The notes under the pieces were generated by a model, which was given only the letters and a program-made list of their open reading frames with translations, ran no database searches and was not told where the DNA came from. The translations under genes and the position numbers were made by a program. From NCBI GenBank assembly GCA_905250125.1, contig CAJNOL010000354.1, forward strand, positions 1 to 64,000: 64,000 nucleotides of DNA. The letters are read 5' to 3'. Source of the DNA: Rotaria sordida (taxonomy: Eukaryota > Rotifera > Eurotatoria > Philodinida > Philodinidae). Positions 34,056-44,993 of the stretch are shown one piece after another (within the stretch, counting starts at the first letter, position 1; each line of letters opens with the position of its first letter).

Positions 34056-37000
34056 TTATAAAACAGAAAGATCATCATTTTTAAGTTTATCGATACTATT
34101 AAGTAATTTCAATCGAGGTCCCAATTGCATTTTAAAAATACTATTAAGGTGTTCATCTTGTAGAAGAGTAAGAGCTACTCCATCGATTAAATGTTCTTTG
34201 ATTATGGATGCATAGCATTTCTTTCCAAGAACATGTTCGAAAAATGAACACACATCATCGATCTAAATAAACAAGAAAAACGACTTAGTCTAGTAAAAAA
34301 AAACATATCTACTGGAATTTTTTAATCTTCTCCATTAGATTTTTTAAATTTCTATAGTTTAATCATACATCTATTAATCACACAGAAAAAAACGATAGGA
34401 GTAGAAACAATGCAAGCTAAAGATGAGAAAGATATATGTTAGAGAATGGATGGTCAAGTACAATATGAAATAGATCGTTTCATTACTCAGTCTTCCTACT
34501 ATTATCTTCAAGAATTCAATAGAACTTTTAGAACTCAAGAATAACTGTTAATCTCAACAAGTTGAAATCTATTAAATACCAAAACCTAATCCTACTATTG
34601 AACACTACCTGAAATGAATATTGGCGTTTCTATTGTCCATTTCAAAAGAAAAGGCGGGTGGGTATTTTTCGAATGATTTTTGACAGAACCCAGATAGAGA
34701 GCTGCGATTTTCACCGTTGGAAAGATGAGATGAAGACACATCGAATCGTATATTACAAGTTTTTCTAAAATGTGTCCTAAAGTTTTCTTAGCCAATCTTC
34801 TAAAAAAAAAGTGCCAAAAAATTGGTTTCTCATAAAATAAGAAAAACGCAGAAAAGTGATTTTTTTTACAGAAATTAATGGAAAAACCGACTCATAGTTT
34901 CAAGTAGAATACCTATAACTCCTGAACGAGTAAATCTAGAAGTTTGAACCTTACGCGGTTGTATAGTTCTTTCATTAGCGGTTCGAATACACATCTGATT
35001 ATTGAAAATTCATTTTATTCACCATACGGAGAAAGTTGATGTTCAAACACATCGGTGTAAATCCTTGAAAAACCCGAGTCAGATTATTCTATAATATACA
35101 GTTCCATGCGTCTCGATCTCCTCTTTCCAACGATAAAAATCGCAGCTCCCTATCCTGCTTCTATCAAAAGTTATTCGAAAAATACCCATCCACCTTCTTT
35201 TTTGAAATGAGCAATAGTTTCTTTAACAAAACCTTTAACTTATATGATTTTCAAAACATTTACAATGCACGACGTAACTTCGATTTTGTATTCCCTTAGT
35301 TTATGTCAAAATACAAGACTATTGTCGCAAAGATATATCATTGTTTTAGAAATTTAAGTAACAGATATATGAGATTTTTGTATTTCAATTTACAGCATTC
35401 CTCAATTTAATCTATTAAAAGACTTTGTCATACAACTAAGCTTATACCGAGCAGCTTGGACTCGGTCTGTCTCGATTTATCTCAGTATCAATTCTGTAAA
35501 TTTTATCTTCTCATAGGTAATTTTTTTGTAATGCGCAAATAGCGCTGCGTTATTTGTATTTGAAATTCATTCTTATATAATAATAAGTGTATTCAAAGTA
35601 AATACAGTTCATGATTTTGTTTGCATATACGGTAGTTTCTATACATCAGCAACAGAAGTATGTTGAATCGTAACATAGAGATTAGCTGTTTTCTCTACGT
35701 ATATACCTTTATTTTTAAGAAATATTGATTAGTTAGAAAAGATTATGCGAAGAACATATTTCGGTCAAGAAAGACAATGTTAAACAATACATCTGTCATT
35801 TTGCTGAATAAAAATAAAAGAGCTTTGTAAGAGAACATCGTTGAGAAACAGCATATTGAGTTGCATACTTTAGATTAGAATATGTACCCGAGTCTGACGA
35901 AACGTGATCTACTCGAGTTCGACGCGCATCTGCTACAACAAGTTAATATATAGTGACTCGCAAAATTATTGGACCAAGTTTATTGTCATTTCTTTCCAAT
36001 ATCGTCAACACTAAAAAGAATCCGAATAGTGATTTAAGTAGAGAATTTCATTTCCAATAAGAGTTTCCGAAGATGAAGACGATTGGTAGTTTTTTAGCTT
36101 CTAGAATTGACAAATAAAACTCTATGTAAATTACCCAGAATGATAGAGGGAAGAATTCTCTACAAAATGAAATGTCTTCCAGCTCTCTATGATGTTTTTT
36201 CAGCGAGATACATCAAACACACGGAAGTCACAAAAGTCGTTTTTTATCGTCATTTCGTATAAAAAAACGCAATATTTATGCCTTTCATATGGCTGATGTG
36301 TCTCGATGACAAAACATCACAGAGAGCTGCAAGATGTTTCATTTTGTAGAGAATCATTCTCTCTCTATCATTCTAGGTTATTTAGTCAGAATTTTGTTTG
36401 CTAATTTTGGGAGCTAAAAATCTATCGATCACTTTCATTTTCGAAAACTCATATTGGAAATGAAATTCTCTACTCAAATCACTGTTTGATTTCTTATTAA
36501 CGTTTACGACAGTGAAGAAAAAGTTGAACAAGAACCGGATCGAATAATTTTGCGAGTCACTGTACATTAAAAGCTGATTATTTTTTTATACAGGAAAATC
36601 AAAAAATGAGTATATTATACTTAAGAAAAGCATGATTTAGTTTTCCTATGAAATAATAACTTACAGTCCACTGGTTAATATTTTTTGCCAAAGATGAAAA
36701 AGAAGTAATAGATTCGTTAGAAATGACTTTTTTATCTTGATTAACAATTTGTTCTATTGGTGTTAATCGTTCATTTTCTTTTCGTTGAAATGGTTCCGAA
36801 CTTTCACGTATTATCCAATCACCAATTAGATGAGTTGTTATAGTGCCTTTTGATTTGTTTTCTAACATATTCTGTTCTTGATTATTTTTTATGATATTAA
36901 TCGATGGTATTGGTGTTGATTTTACTGTTTGACAATGTTCAGTAGGACATACATTGAGTGGAATGAGTGTCGTTGTTACACGAGGAGTAGCTGAAATTTT

Positions 37001-38012
37001 GTATTCAAAAACAAAAAAAAAGAAAAATTAGAAAATGAACGATTCATTTTGATACTTACTAAATGATTTATATGATGGATACACAGGTGTATTCTAGAAG
37101 AACAAAAAAAAGTTAATATATAAGTTGATGACAAGGAAAAAAAGAGCATGTTAAAAAAGTATATTTCAACCTGTTGTTGTTGTTGTTGATTTATCGATGA
37201 TGGTGTGATTACTATTGAAAAATTGAAGAAATTATTATTTTTTTCTTGCATTTGATTTTATAAAAGTATCTACGTGATGATAAAGCAGTATTAATCGAAG
37301 TAGGATTGGTATTAATCAGTGTTACCATGCGGTTTGGTGAAGTTACTTGAGTATTTGTCCATAAAGACGACACAGGAATAATCTTAATAATAGAAAATTT
37401 CAAAGTTCAATCTCATTTAGTAAAACATTCATTTCTATGTTTTACACTATCAGGAATTCAACCGCGAACTAGATAAACATTTGTGTAAAAAGCATCATTC
37501 AAATCTTGTTTTTTACAACATAATCAAACAAAAAACATTATCTTAACTCAGTTTTGCTGTTAAGATCTTTTATTAAATCAATGGCTTTATAGATCACTTG
37601 GAGAGGCCATTCATTTTGATCTTGAAAGTTCTATTGAATGATTCGATTCATTGAGATCTACTTGCAAGTATCGAACATTTTATGTTTATCGTCAGTCTTC
37701 ATATCTTATACAAAATAAGATTTGTCGAACTTTATACTGTATTCTTTATATGAATACATAATATTAATTTACCTGATAATTATTGATTGGAATTGAAATT
37801 GATGGTGAACCTTTTGATAACGTATTCATACGACTTTTTAATCGACGCGTGAATTTGAAAGGTTTCTTAATGATAAAAAGAAGAGAGACAAACATTAGTA
37901 GAACGAAAATACCTATCATGAAATAGATTAATACCGTTGGTTTATTCTGTTTTAATATTAATGGTGATGACATAAGTAATGTAGGTGTAGTTGTACTATC
38001 AGAGGTTTTCAT
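34056..38012 (-). CDS. Predicted single-pass membrane protein with a polyhomeotic-like motif and C-terminal SAM domain
   Basis: Exons 38012-37773, 37382-37274, 37211-37171, 37093-37060, 36990-36665 and 34262-34056 give 318 residues. Residues about 27-48 (VLIYFMIGIFVLLMFVSLLF then IIKK) are a clear membrane segment with a basic stop-transfer. There is no signal peptide before it, so it is likely a type III or signal-anchored protein. A Ser/Thr/Gln-rich linker includes six Gln. THLIGDWIIRESSEPF (about 185-200) resembles the HxIEGFVIQEGxEPF motif of polyhomeotic proteins. The C-terminus is a SAM domain: WTIDDVCSFFEHVLG, IDGVALTLLQDEHLNSI, KMQLGPRLKLL. SAM domains self-associate. No FCS zinc finger was found between motif and SAM. 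The last intron is 2.4 kb and contains two inverted-repeat elements. Domain assignments are by inspection; function is unknown. Confidence 0.8.
34635..35210. mobile_element. Palindromic element within the SAM-gene last intron
   Basis: Left arm about 34635-34790 and right arm about 35065-35210 are reverse complements. Pairs include CCATTTCAAAAGAAAAGGCG with its partner ending TTTTTTGAAATGAGC, GGGTATTTTTCGAATGATTT with the matching AATACCC-side strand, and GAGCTGCGATTTTCACCGTT with AACGATAAAAATCGCAGCTC. The central 270 bp has no gene. Confidence 0.78.
35951..36562. mobile_element. Tc1/mariner-like miniature inverted-repeat element
   Basis: The left end reads TAGTGACTCGCAAAATTATT and the reverse complement of the right end CAGTGACTCGCAAAATTATT, with TA on both sides as expected for Tc1/mariner insertions. 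The palindrome extends inward with imperfect pairing: AGAGAATTTCATTTCCAATA (36041) with the complement near 36450, and ATGATAGAGGGAAGAATTCT with its complement near 36360. 612 bp, no transposase frame. It lies inside the 2.4-kb intron of the SAM gene. Confidence 0.88.
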
Positions 38013-40979
38013 TTCCTTTTATTTTCTCTGAGTTTGTTCTTACGTATTTTGTTTGAATAGTAATAGACAACGGAGTAGTCTTGTATGTGTGTATGTATGT
38101 TGAGACGACTATTTTTTTCTCTTCTTCTCTACGATAGAGAAACGCGACGAGTGAGCGAAGAAATATTTTTTTTTTTGTATGCGCCTTTTTTTCTTTTGCT
38201 TCTTTCTTTTCTTTTCTCCGTTTGTTAATGGTCGTACAAGGGGTACGACGCTAAATGAAATAGTTTTTTTCTCCATTAATATCCAATCGGAACGGAAGAA
38301 AAGAGAAGAGAGAATAAGAAAAAAATGACCGTCTCCTTTTTTTCCTCATCGATTCAGTCAATCAAATATTAGATTGAATCCTCCACATAGGAGACATTTA
38401 TTAAGATCATGACATCTATTGCATCTATCGTTCAATTATGACTAATAAACTTTTTTTCTTTCTGTTCTGTTATGTTTTGTTTCTATATACATATCCAAAC
38501 TTGGTTTCTCTCTCATCTCATTACCGCCGAGCTCTTGACTCATAAAATCGAAAAATTTTGTAAATATGGTGTAATCAAGTATTGCTTAAGACAAATAATT
38601 GATATAACCTTGAATCTGACGTCAGGGACCTTTTGTTTTTCTCATAACTAAATTAAATGACATTATAATTGTTTTTTATCTAAAAATAGTATCTTGGTTT
38701 TTTTGGCGAATTTAAATTTCATTCAAGATTTCTTTTTATCTTTTGAAATCGTCGTTTTGTTTTTTTATTTTCTCTTGAATAAATAATAAAATGTTATCGT
38801 ATACATTTGCATATCTATGTTTTGTAATATTTTGTTGAAAAGAAAAACGTATTTTCAAGTATCAAATTAGTTTTCGCTTGCAACTATCATTATCACTGTT
38901 TGTCTTTTTAGCATATAATTAGATTTCATCTTTTTTTTTTGTTTCTCGTCTATTTCTATATGCGTCTTTGTATTATATTTTGAAGTATGATATTTTGTAA
39001 AAACGAAACCTGAGAGAAAGAAAATAAAAATTGTTGTTGACGATGAATATAAGAATTTTTTTTCATTACGCTGACATATTATTTTATTGAATGAGATTTG
39101 TTTCTCTCCGTACTTGTGTCAAGGTCATAATAATCATAATGTTGACAACGAGAAGAGAAAAAAACAACAAGAGTGCATATAGCCTATTAGTAGCTTTTAA
39201 TGAGGAAAATAAGAAATATTTTCTTTCAGGCATGAGTGAATCGAATGGTTTCTATTTACACTATTTAAATTGTTATATTTTATAATGATTATTGAATCTT
39301 CGACTATTTTTTTGCGAACATTAAAAAACATTAGAAAATATTTTATAGATATATGGGTCAGTATTATTCATAATATTGAATAGAAAGCAAAATTACGTTT
39401 GAAGAAAAAAAAAACCCTGATGTAAACGTGGCAATGACACGTCAGTATTAATGCTCATCACTAGCAACCTTCTTTCATATTCTATGATTGAAAGGTGAGG
39501 CAAAATTATGACGAAAAATTATGAAATACTTTGATAGAAGTATATATGTTTGTTCTAGTCTAGTGCTCTTTTTCTCTTTTTTTCTATATTTGGTAAAAAT
39601 GAAAAAACAAATAGAGGTTCTTTTATATATAAGCGCCATTTTTATTATTCGCCGGGGTCAGTCATTATGCATCATTATTACAATTTGTGAGGGGTAAAAG
39701 AAAAAAACAAGATTCATCTACTTTTTTTATTTCTATTAAGTTTATGTACATTGACGCCATGAGCTTATCAAGCCGCCATTTTTTTATGTCTTTCTCTTGT
39801 TTTTTTTGATTCAGCATGATGTCATACAGAAAGGAAAGAAAAAGAAAAACAACAGGGAAAAAATGAGCGGTAAATATATGCTATATAAAGGGGACTCCGA
39901 CACTGTAACTATGGTCTCTCATTTGCTCTCACCCGCGATAGAGAACAGAACCCAAACGACGCACAATTATCCGCTGAAGTACTTGCTATCATGAACAAAT
40001 ATTTGCAACACATCTATACATAATTTTTTATATGAGAGTCGATCTGCCTACGGTTATTATTCCTACAAATTAAATTCTGAGTATTAGGTATTATGGTATT
40101 TTTCGTAAGATATTGTTTTATTTCTATAACGAGCTATTTTTAATAATTTATTTATGTAATTTATGGATTGCATGGTTACCAGTTTGCTCTAGAAAAAAAA
40201 TTCTTAAGTTTTTTCTAGCAATGACATTCAAATGCCATTACTGTCAACATTCTTCTCTTTTACAAAAAAATCCGATACTTTTCTTTCTTTTAGACGTCAT
40301 AAAAAAAAAAGGAGTTTTGATATTGCTTTTCTCTATTTCAAATCTTCTTTTCTTTTTCTTTTTTGTTTTTGGTAGTTTGTTGTTTTTTCGGAGTCAAAAG
40401 AAACAAGCGTACATCAGGCAACCTACTTTTTTTTCTTCTTATTTACTGACGGTTCTTTTTTTCTTTTTTTTTTCTATACGAAATGAAAACAAAATGAAAT
40501 CATTTTCTTTTTGTTTTTCTATTTTTTTTTAATTTTGGATGCTTTTTACCATTTAAGGCAAGAGTAATATGAATACCATTTTCAACTTCTTGAAAAGAAA
40601 AATAATCGTATGCTATTCTATTGTATTTCAGATTACAAAAACAAGAAAGCAAAAAAGATTATAAATTATGTCTTTCTTATAGTCGTCATAGTCGACTAAC
40701 GAAATCCTATTTGTACGAGTCGGAATAAGGATTGAGTTGGTTAACAAACATATATGTGTGTATAAGAGGGCATCTATTAAAAACAAAATACTGTCAGCGA
40801 TTTCGACTGCTACTACAATTTTGTAATCATCATTAAAGACATCAACAACAACAACAACTACAGCAATAGTGAAGGGTATACATCGAACGGCAAAGTGACA
40901 AAAAAAGTGTCTAGCAAAAAGGAAGAAAGAAAAAGAAAAAAAAAATCGTGTTTTATATATTCTCGTCATCGATTCGGGT
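38013..40979. promoter_or_regulatory. Long divergent intergenic region between the SAM gene (-) and the bZIP gene (+)
   Basis: 3 kb without a supported gene. It contains a consensus CRE/ATF site at 38617-38624 and a second TGACACGTCAG word near 39439. Two TATA-like runs occur, TATATATAAGCGCC near 39622 and TATATAAAGG at 39882-39891, the latter about 1.1 kb upstream of the bZIP start. T-rich frames such as 40113-40532 are low-complexity. Confidence 0.4.
38617..38624. promoter_or_regulatory. Palindromic CRE/ATF-type site (TGACGTCA)
   Basis: An exact TGACGTCA octamer lies about 600 bp upstream of the SAM gene start and about 2.4 kb upstream of the bZIP gene. Such sites bind CREB/ATF-type bZIP dimers. 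One exact octamer in 64 kb is not surprising by chance, so the regulatory role is speculative. Confidence 0.3.
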
Positions 40980-41255
40980 ATGTTTCATAGTGGAGAGGAG
41001 CACAATCGTACTGTCGACTCCTTTAACGAATTAGAGCATTTATATGAATCAGCAGCAACAAATGAAACAACATATTCAACAAATACATTTGAATTTGATC
41101 AAATCATCCCAAATGATTTTGAATCGTTCGAACTCAACATCAACTGTGATTCTGGACGAAGCGATTTATGGGGATCAAATTCATCCACCTGTCCCACTGT
41201 CAGCGAACCTCAGTACACCACTACGTTCAGCCCTGAAGACAAGTGGCCTATTTAA
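40980..41255 (+). CDS. Overlapping upstream open reading frame at the 5' end of the bZIP gene
   Basis: A 91-codon frame starts 64 nt before the presumed bZIP start and overlaps it by about 210 nt in another frame, ending just before the exon 1 donor. Its peptide (MFHSGEEHNRTVDSFNELEH..., TTYSTNTFEFDQIIPNDFES) is acidic and its codons (GAA, ACA, TTT, CAA) are typical of genes here. It may be a regulatory uORF of the overlapping ATF4 kind, the true N-terminus broken by a frameshift, or an alternative N-terminus. Confidence 0.4.
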   Translation: MFHSGEEHNRTVDSFNELEHLYESAATNETTYSTNTFEFDQIIPNDFESFELNINCDSGRSDLWGSNSSTCPTVSEPQYTTTFSPEDKWPI

Positions 41256-42479
41256 CAAAGGTAATTCATTTATTAAAATAAAACAACGTCATAATGAGTT
41301 TTTTTTTTCAAATTCAATAGATTGGGAATCATCTGACGCATTGAATGAGCTTTCTGCAAATGGTAATCAATTTACACTTCATCGGCTTCTAAGTGACATT
41401 GGTGTTAATGATTTGAATTTTGACATGAATGAAATGGCTAAATTTGATCCAATGAAATTTTTTGATGTTAAAAATATTAGCGAATTTGTAAGTGGGAAAA
41501 AACGATTTTATTCTTTTTCTTCCTTTCCTTGATGGAATTTCGAAATTACTTTATCAGAGAAAGATAAGATAGCTGATCTAAACAATGGACTCTTTTTTCT
41601 ATTTATAGTTACAATGTGATTCATCCGATCAAATGAATATGTCAGACGATATTGATTCAAATTATATTGATAGTATATTACCATCTGCAACAGCTTGTTC
41701 ATCAGGATCATTTTCAGAATTTCATCCACCAACACCAGAACAACCACGAAATGAAGTATTCCATATAGAAACAAATCAATTAAAAATAGAACCAGATAAT
41801 TTATTAGTTTATACTGAATTAAATTCATTTGATAATTTCGTATCTACACCATCAACAACATCAGCTCCTATTGCACAAGAATTCAATTTTGATCCAAGTG
41901 TTTTAGCTGCTTTTGAACATGATTATGGATATTTACCTAAACGAACAACAGTTTTTGATACACCATCACCATCACCAACAATTTCTAAACGAACACCAAC
42001 ACGTGGACCACGTCGTACATCATCTCGACTTCAATCACGTGCTACATTAATTGATTTCAATCAAATATTAAATGAAAATACATGTTCATCACCAACAATG
42101 TCTGACTGTAGTTCCATATCATTAAAAAGGACTAGACAACCACGTCATATTCATCGTGCTACAGATATTAAAACAGAAGATGACTTATCATATTATTTAG
42201 AAAGACGTCGAAAAAATAATGAAGCATCAAAAATATCTCGTGCAACACGAAAACAGAAATTTGGTGATATGGATTTTCGATGGTAAAAAAAAAATGAAAA
42301 GAAAATTTTGTTGATTTATTGATAATTTTCTTTTTTGTTTTTATTTTAGTGCTGAATATGAACGTGTTAATGTTGAACTTCGTATGAAGATTTCAACACT
42401 CGAAACTGTTACGGCCAATTTAAAAAATGGTCTTATCCGTAATTTTCAACGTAAAGGTGGTGTTGAACCAAAATCCTAA
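41044..42479 (+). CDS. bZIP transcription factor (NFIL3/PAR/CEBP-like basic region)
   Basis: Exons 41044-41260, 41321-41487, 41609-42282 and 42350-42479 give 395 residues. The basic region YYLERRRKNNEASKISRATR (about 321-340) keeps the invariant Asn and Arg of the NxxAxxx(S/C)R signature but has Ser for the second Ala and Ile before SR. A zipper-like helix follows across the last intron (FRCAEYERVNVELRMKISTL), ending about residue 385. The rest is Ser/Thr/Pro-rich with acidic patches, typical of activation regions, and includes a TSSRLQSRA basic stretch. The basic region looks nearest to NFIL3/PAR and C/EBP types (RRRKNNxAxxxSR); the exact class is unsure. An alternative frame, 40980-41255, overlaps exon 1 and has equally organism-like codons. 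A paralog lies 1.4 kb downstream. Confidence 0.85.
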
Positions 42480-43860
42480 TCATTGATGTATGCATATATA
42501 TGTACGTGTGTGCGCTTTCTTTGTTTGCTCTATGGATTTTTCATTCATATTTGTCAAATATTTAATCATATTTTTCTAAATTTTCAATGAGCATCCTTTC
42601 ACTTTCTTTCCCGAGTGATTGCTTTTTCTCTATTTCTGTTTAGTCGAGAGAAAAGAAAAGTGCGTTCTGATAGTATGCAATATATATATATATATATATA
42701 GGTTTTTTCTAATTTACTATCAGTTCGTGAAGCCTGCGCATACATATGTATGTTTTATTTTACCTTTCGGTGAAAAAAAAAGAATTAAGAGTAAAAGTAA
42801 AAAAAAAAGACAAAAGTAGAAAAGTAGACAAAAAAAACGCAGTTTTTTGTTTCGTTTTTGTTTCTCTTGCTTCTAGTTTTTCTTGTAAACTCAATTTGTC
42901 GAGAAAAAAAAATTTTCGATAAAAAAAACATGACGCATATCTATATATATGTTTGTCTCTCTCTCTCTATGCATTTGTGATATACTTCTTTGCTCTCTTT
43001 CTCGCTCTATATATTGTCATCGACTACAGGCAGTTGTTTTCGTTACAGGCTTTTTTTCTTGTTTGTGTTTTTTTGTTGAATTGTTGTTGCTGAATGTCAT
43101 GATTTTTATAATGAGAGCAAATGTGATCATTGAAGTTCATTGTAACTATGAAATATCATTAGGCTAAAGATTAAAAATTTCTTTTTTAAACTTTTTTATT
43201 TGTGCTATCGACAGTGTGTCATATTACATTAAACATATTTTTTTTTTATTGTAAACAAACAAGATATATAATGAAATAATAAATAAAACAGAATTGAATT
43301 ATTCAACGACACATAAATAAGACTATAATGATGAAAAAAAGTTTAACGACAATGTATTGTTTTTTTCTATTATTTTAAACATCTAGCTTAAATTCAAATG
43401 GTGATTTTAATAGTCAATGGAGTTTTCTATTGAATGCATTCTATATTAGATCAACTATAATGGCAAGCTTTCTATATAATCAGACATGATAGTTTTCAGG
43501 TCTTAGAGACTATTTTTAAGAGAATAAAATGAGTGATCGCTGCATTTTCTACGATTTTCCCATAAAAAGTTAAAAATATTATAAAAGCTGAAAAAAGGCG
43601 TTTTTTTCATAAATTTTAGTTTTTGTGATGCCTTTAACTTTTTAAGGAAACAACCCTTCATTTTGTTCTCTTTGAAAAACATAGTTTCTGGGACCCAAAA
43701 AGTACCGTGTCCAGTGTTTTTAGAAGCTTCGCCATCATAGTTCATTTAATATATTTGAATTTGAGCTAGATGTTTACATTTATACATAAAAAAAATACTT
43801 TGTTGTTAAACTTTTTTTTGACCATTTTAAGATGTTTATCAATGACAAAGTTTTTTCTAG
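42480..43860. other. 3' flank of the first bZIP gene and spacer to the second
   Basis: Contains an (AT)n microsatellite near 42682-42701, CT-rich tracts near 42956-42968 and long A/T homopolymers. No exon supported. TTTTTTCTAG immediately before the next start codon at 43861 looks like a splice acceptor, so a 5' leader exon of the second bZIP gene may lie in this stretch. Confidence 0.4.
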
Positions 43861-44241
43861 ATGAATTCTATTGAAAAAAATATTAATCATGATCATATCT
43901 ATTCATTAAATTTTGAAAGAGAAAAAGATTGTAATCAAATGAAAAATTCATCAAATAAAAATGATAATTCATCATATAATCGTCGTCGAATAATTCGTAA
44001 AAAATGTGATATTCAAACTGATGAAGATCGTGAAGACTATAATCGACGACGAATGTTAAATAATACATCATGTCGAATTTCTCGTATGTCTCGTCGTTCA
44101 AAATTAGATTCTATGATAGAAAAATGTACTGAATACGAAGATTTAAATAGAAAATTAATATTTCAAAAATTAATTATTATACAAGTCATTAATCAATTGA
44201 AAGAACATTTACGAACATTAGTTCCAAATAATATGAAATAA
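43861..44241 (+). CDS. Second, short bZIP protein (126 aa), paralog of the upstream factor
   Basis: Single open exon of 126 codons. The basic region DYNRRRMLNNTSCRISRMSR (about 59-78) aligns with YYLERRRKNNEASKISRATR of the upstream gene: the RRR, NN and ISR positions coincide and the Ala-Ala pair is replaced (Ser-Cys). A zipper-like helix follows (YEDLNRKLIFQKLIIIQVIN). There is little else, only a polar N-terminus of about 55 residues, so there is no obvious activation domain. It could act as a dimerisation partner or dominant-negative regulator; this is inference. The sequence directly before the ATG ends TTTTTTCTAG, suggesting a spliced leader or 5' exon. Confidence 0.75.
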   Translation: MNSIEKNINHDHIYSLNFEREKDCNQMKNSSNKNDNSSYNRRRIIRKKCDIQTDEDREDYNRRRMLNNTSCRISRMSRRSKLDSMIEKCTEYEDLNRKLIFQKLIIIQVINQLKEHLRTLVPNNMK

Positions 44242-44993
44242 AATTAATTATGATAGTAAATGTTTCATTTGTTTCTTTTTTATTTTTTCATTTATCTTAT
44301 GAACAAAGAGAATATATAATCATACATCTAAACAATCGGTCAACTTGTCTCACGAGAGAATAACTTGTTGATATAATATGACGATAGCTTCTTCTTTTAA
44401 ACGATGTACATGTTGTTTTGTTTTATTCGTTATTTTCTCATATAAAATAAAAAAAAAATGATAGATTGTATTCAGCTGGATATTATTTCTTTCTTTAGCT
44501 AACATAGCTATGTTTAAAGTACACTATTGATGATCATGATAAATGGAGGTGATCGAGTCAAGCGAACGAGACGATTGTATATATGCAAATTTTGAATTTC
44601 CTCCTCTCTCTCTCTCTCTTTCTCTCTTTCTCTCTTTCTCTTGCCTTTGAAATGGACACTTTCATTCATAGTCTAGATCGTATATTTGGTCTGTACTTTA
44701 TTTTCTCTTGTGTGTTTATGATGGCTTTTTTCTCATACATATATATACAAAATGACTGTATATGTGTGCGAATGCGAACGCATTACTCATGCGATGTTCT
44801 ACACTGATACGAACAGTGAGAGAAGAAAAATCAGAGAAAAAAATCAGAGAGCAAAGAAAAGAATAAGGCCAGTATGCTCTTCGTTGAGATGTTGTATATA
44901 TATATATATATATTGTTTGATGAGAAATAGAGCTTTCTTCATGAAACATCTGATCTACTAACTCATTTATTCATTCATATCATACTACCCGAC
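44242..44993. other. Spacer between the second bZIP gene and the nuclear receptor gene
   Basis: Contains a TC/TTTC microsatellite at 44604-44640 and an AT microsatellite at 44894-44912 shortly before the receptor start. No exon supported. Confidence 0.45.

Noticed and set aside
34595..34795. Minus-strand 66-codon frame
   Set aside because: It coincides with one arm of the palindromic element at 34635-35210, and the other arm does not preserve the frame.
36382..36567. 61-codon minus-strand frame
   Set aside because: It lies within the right arm of the mariner-like palindromic element and has no transposase features.
39797..39994. 65-codon plus-strand frame following a T-rich region
   Set aside because: It spans the TATA-like TATATAAAGG, and its composition is not protein-like; more likely promoter or leader DNA of the bZIP gene.
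40113..40532. 139-codon open frame rich in Phe/Ser/Leu
   Set aside because: It results from T-rich homopolymers in the upstream region of the bZIP gene; repeated FFFFF runs and no recognisable membrane-protein pattern.
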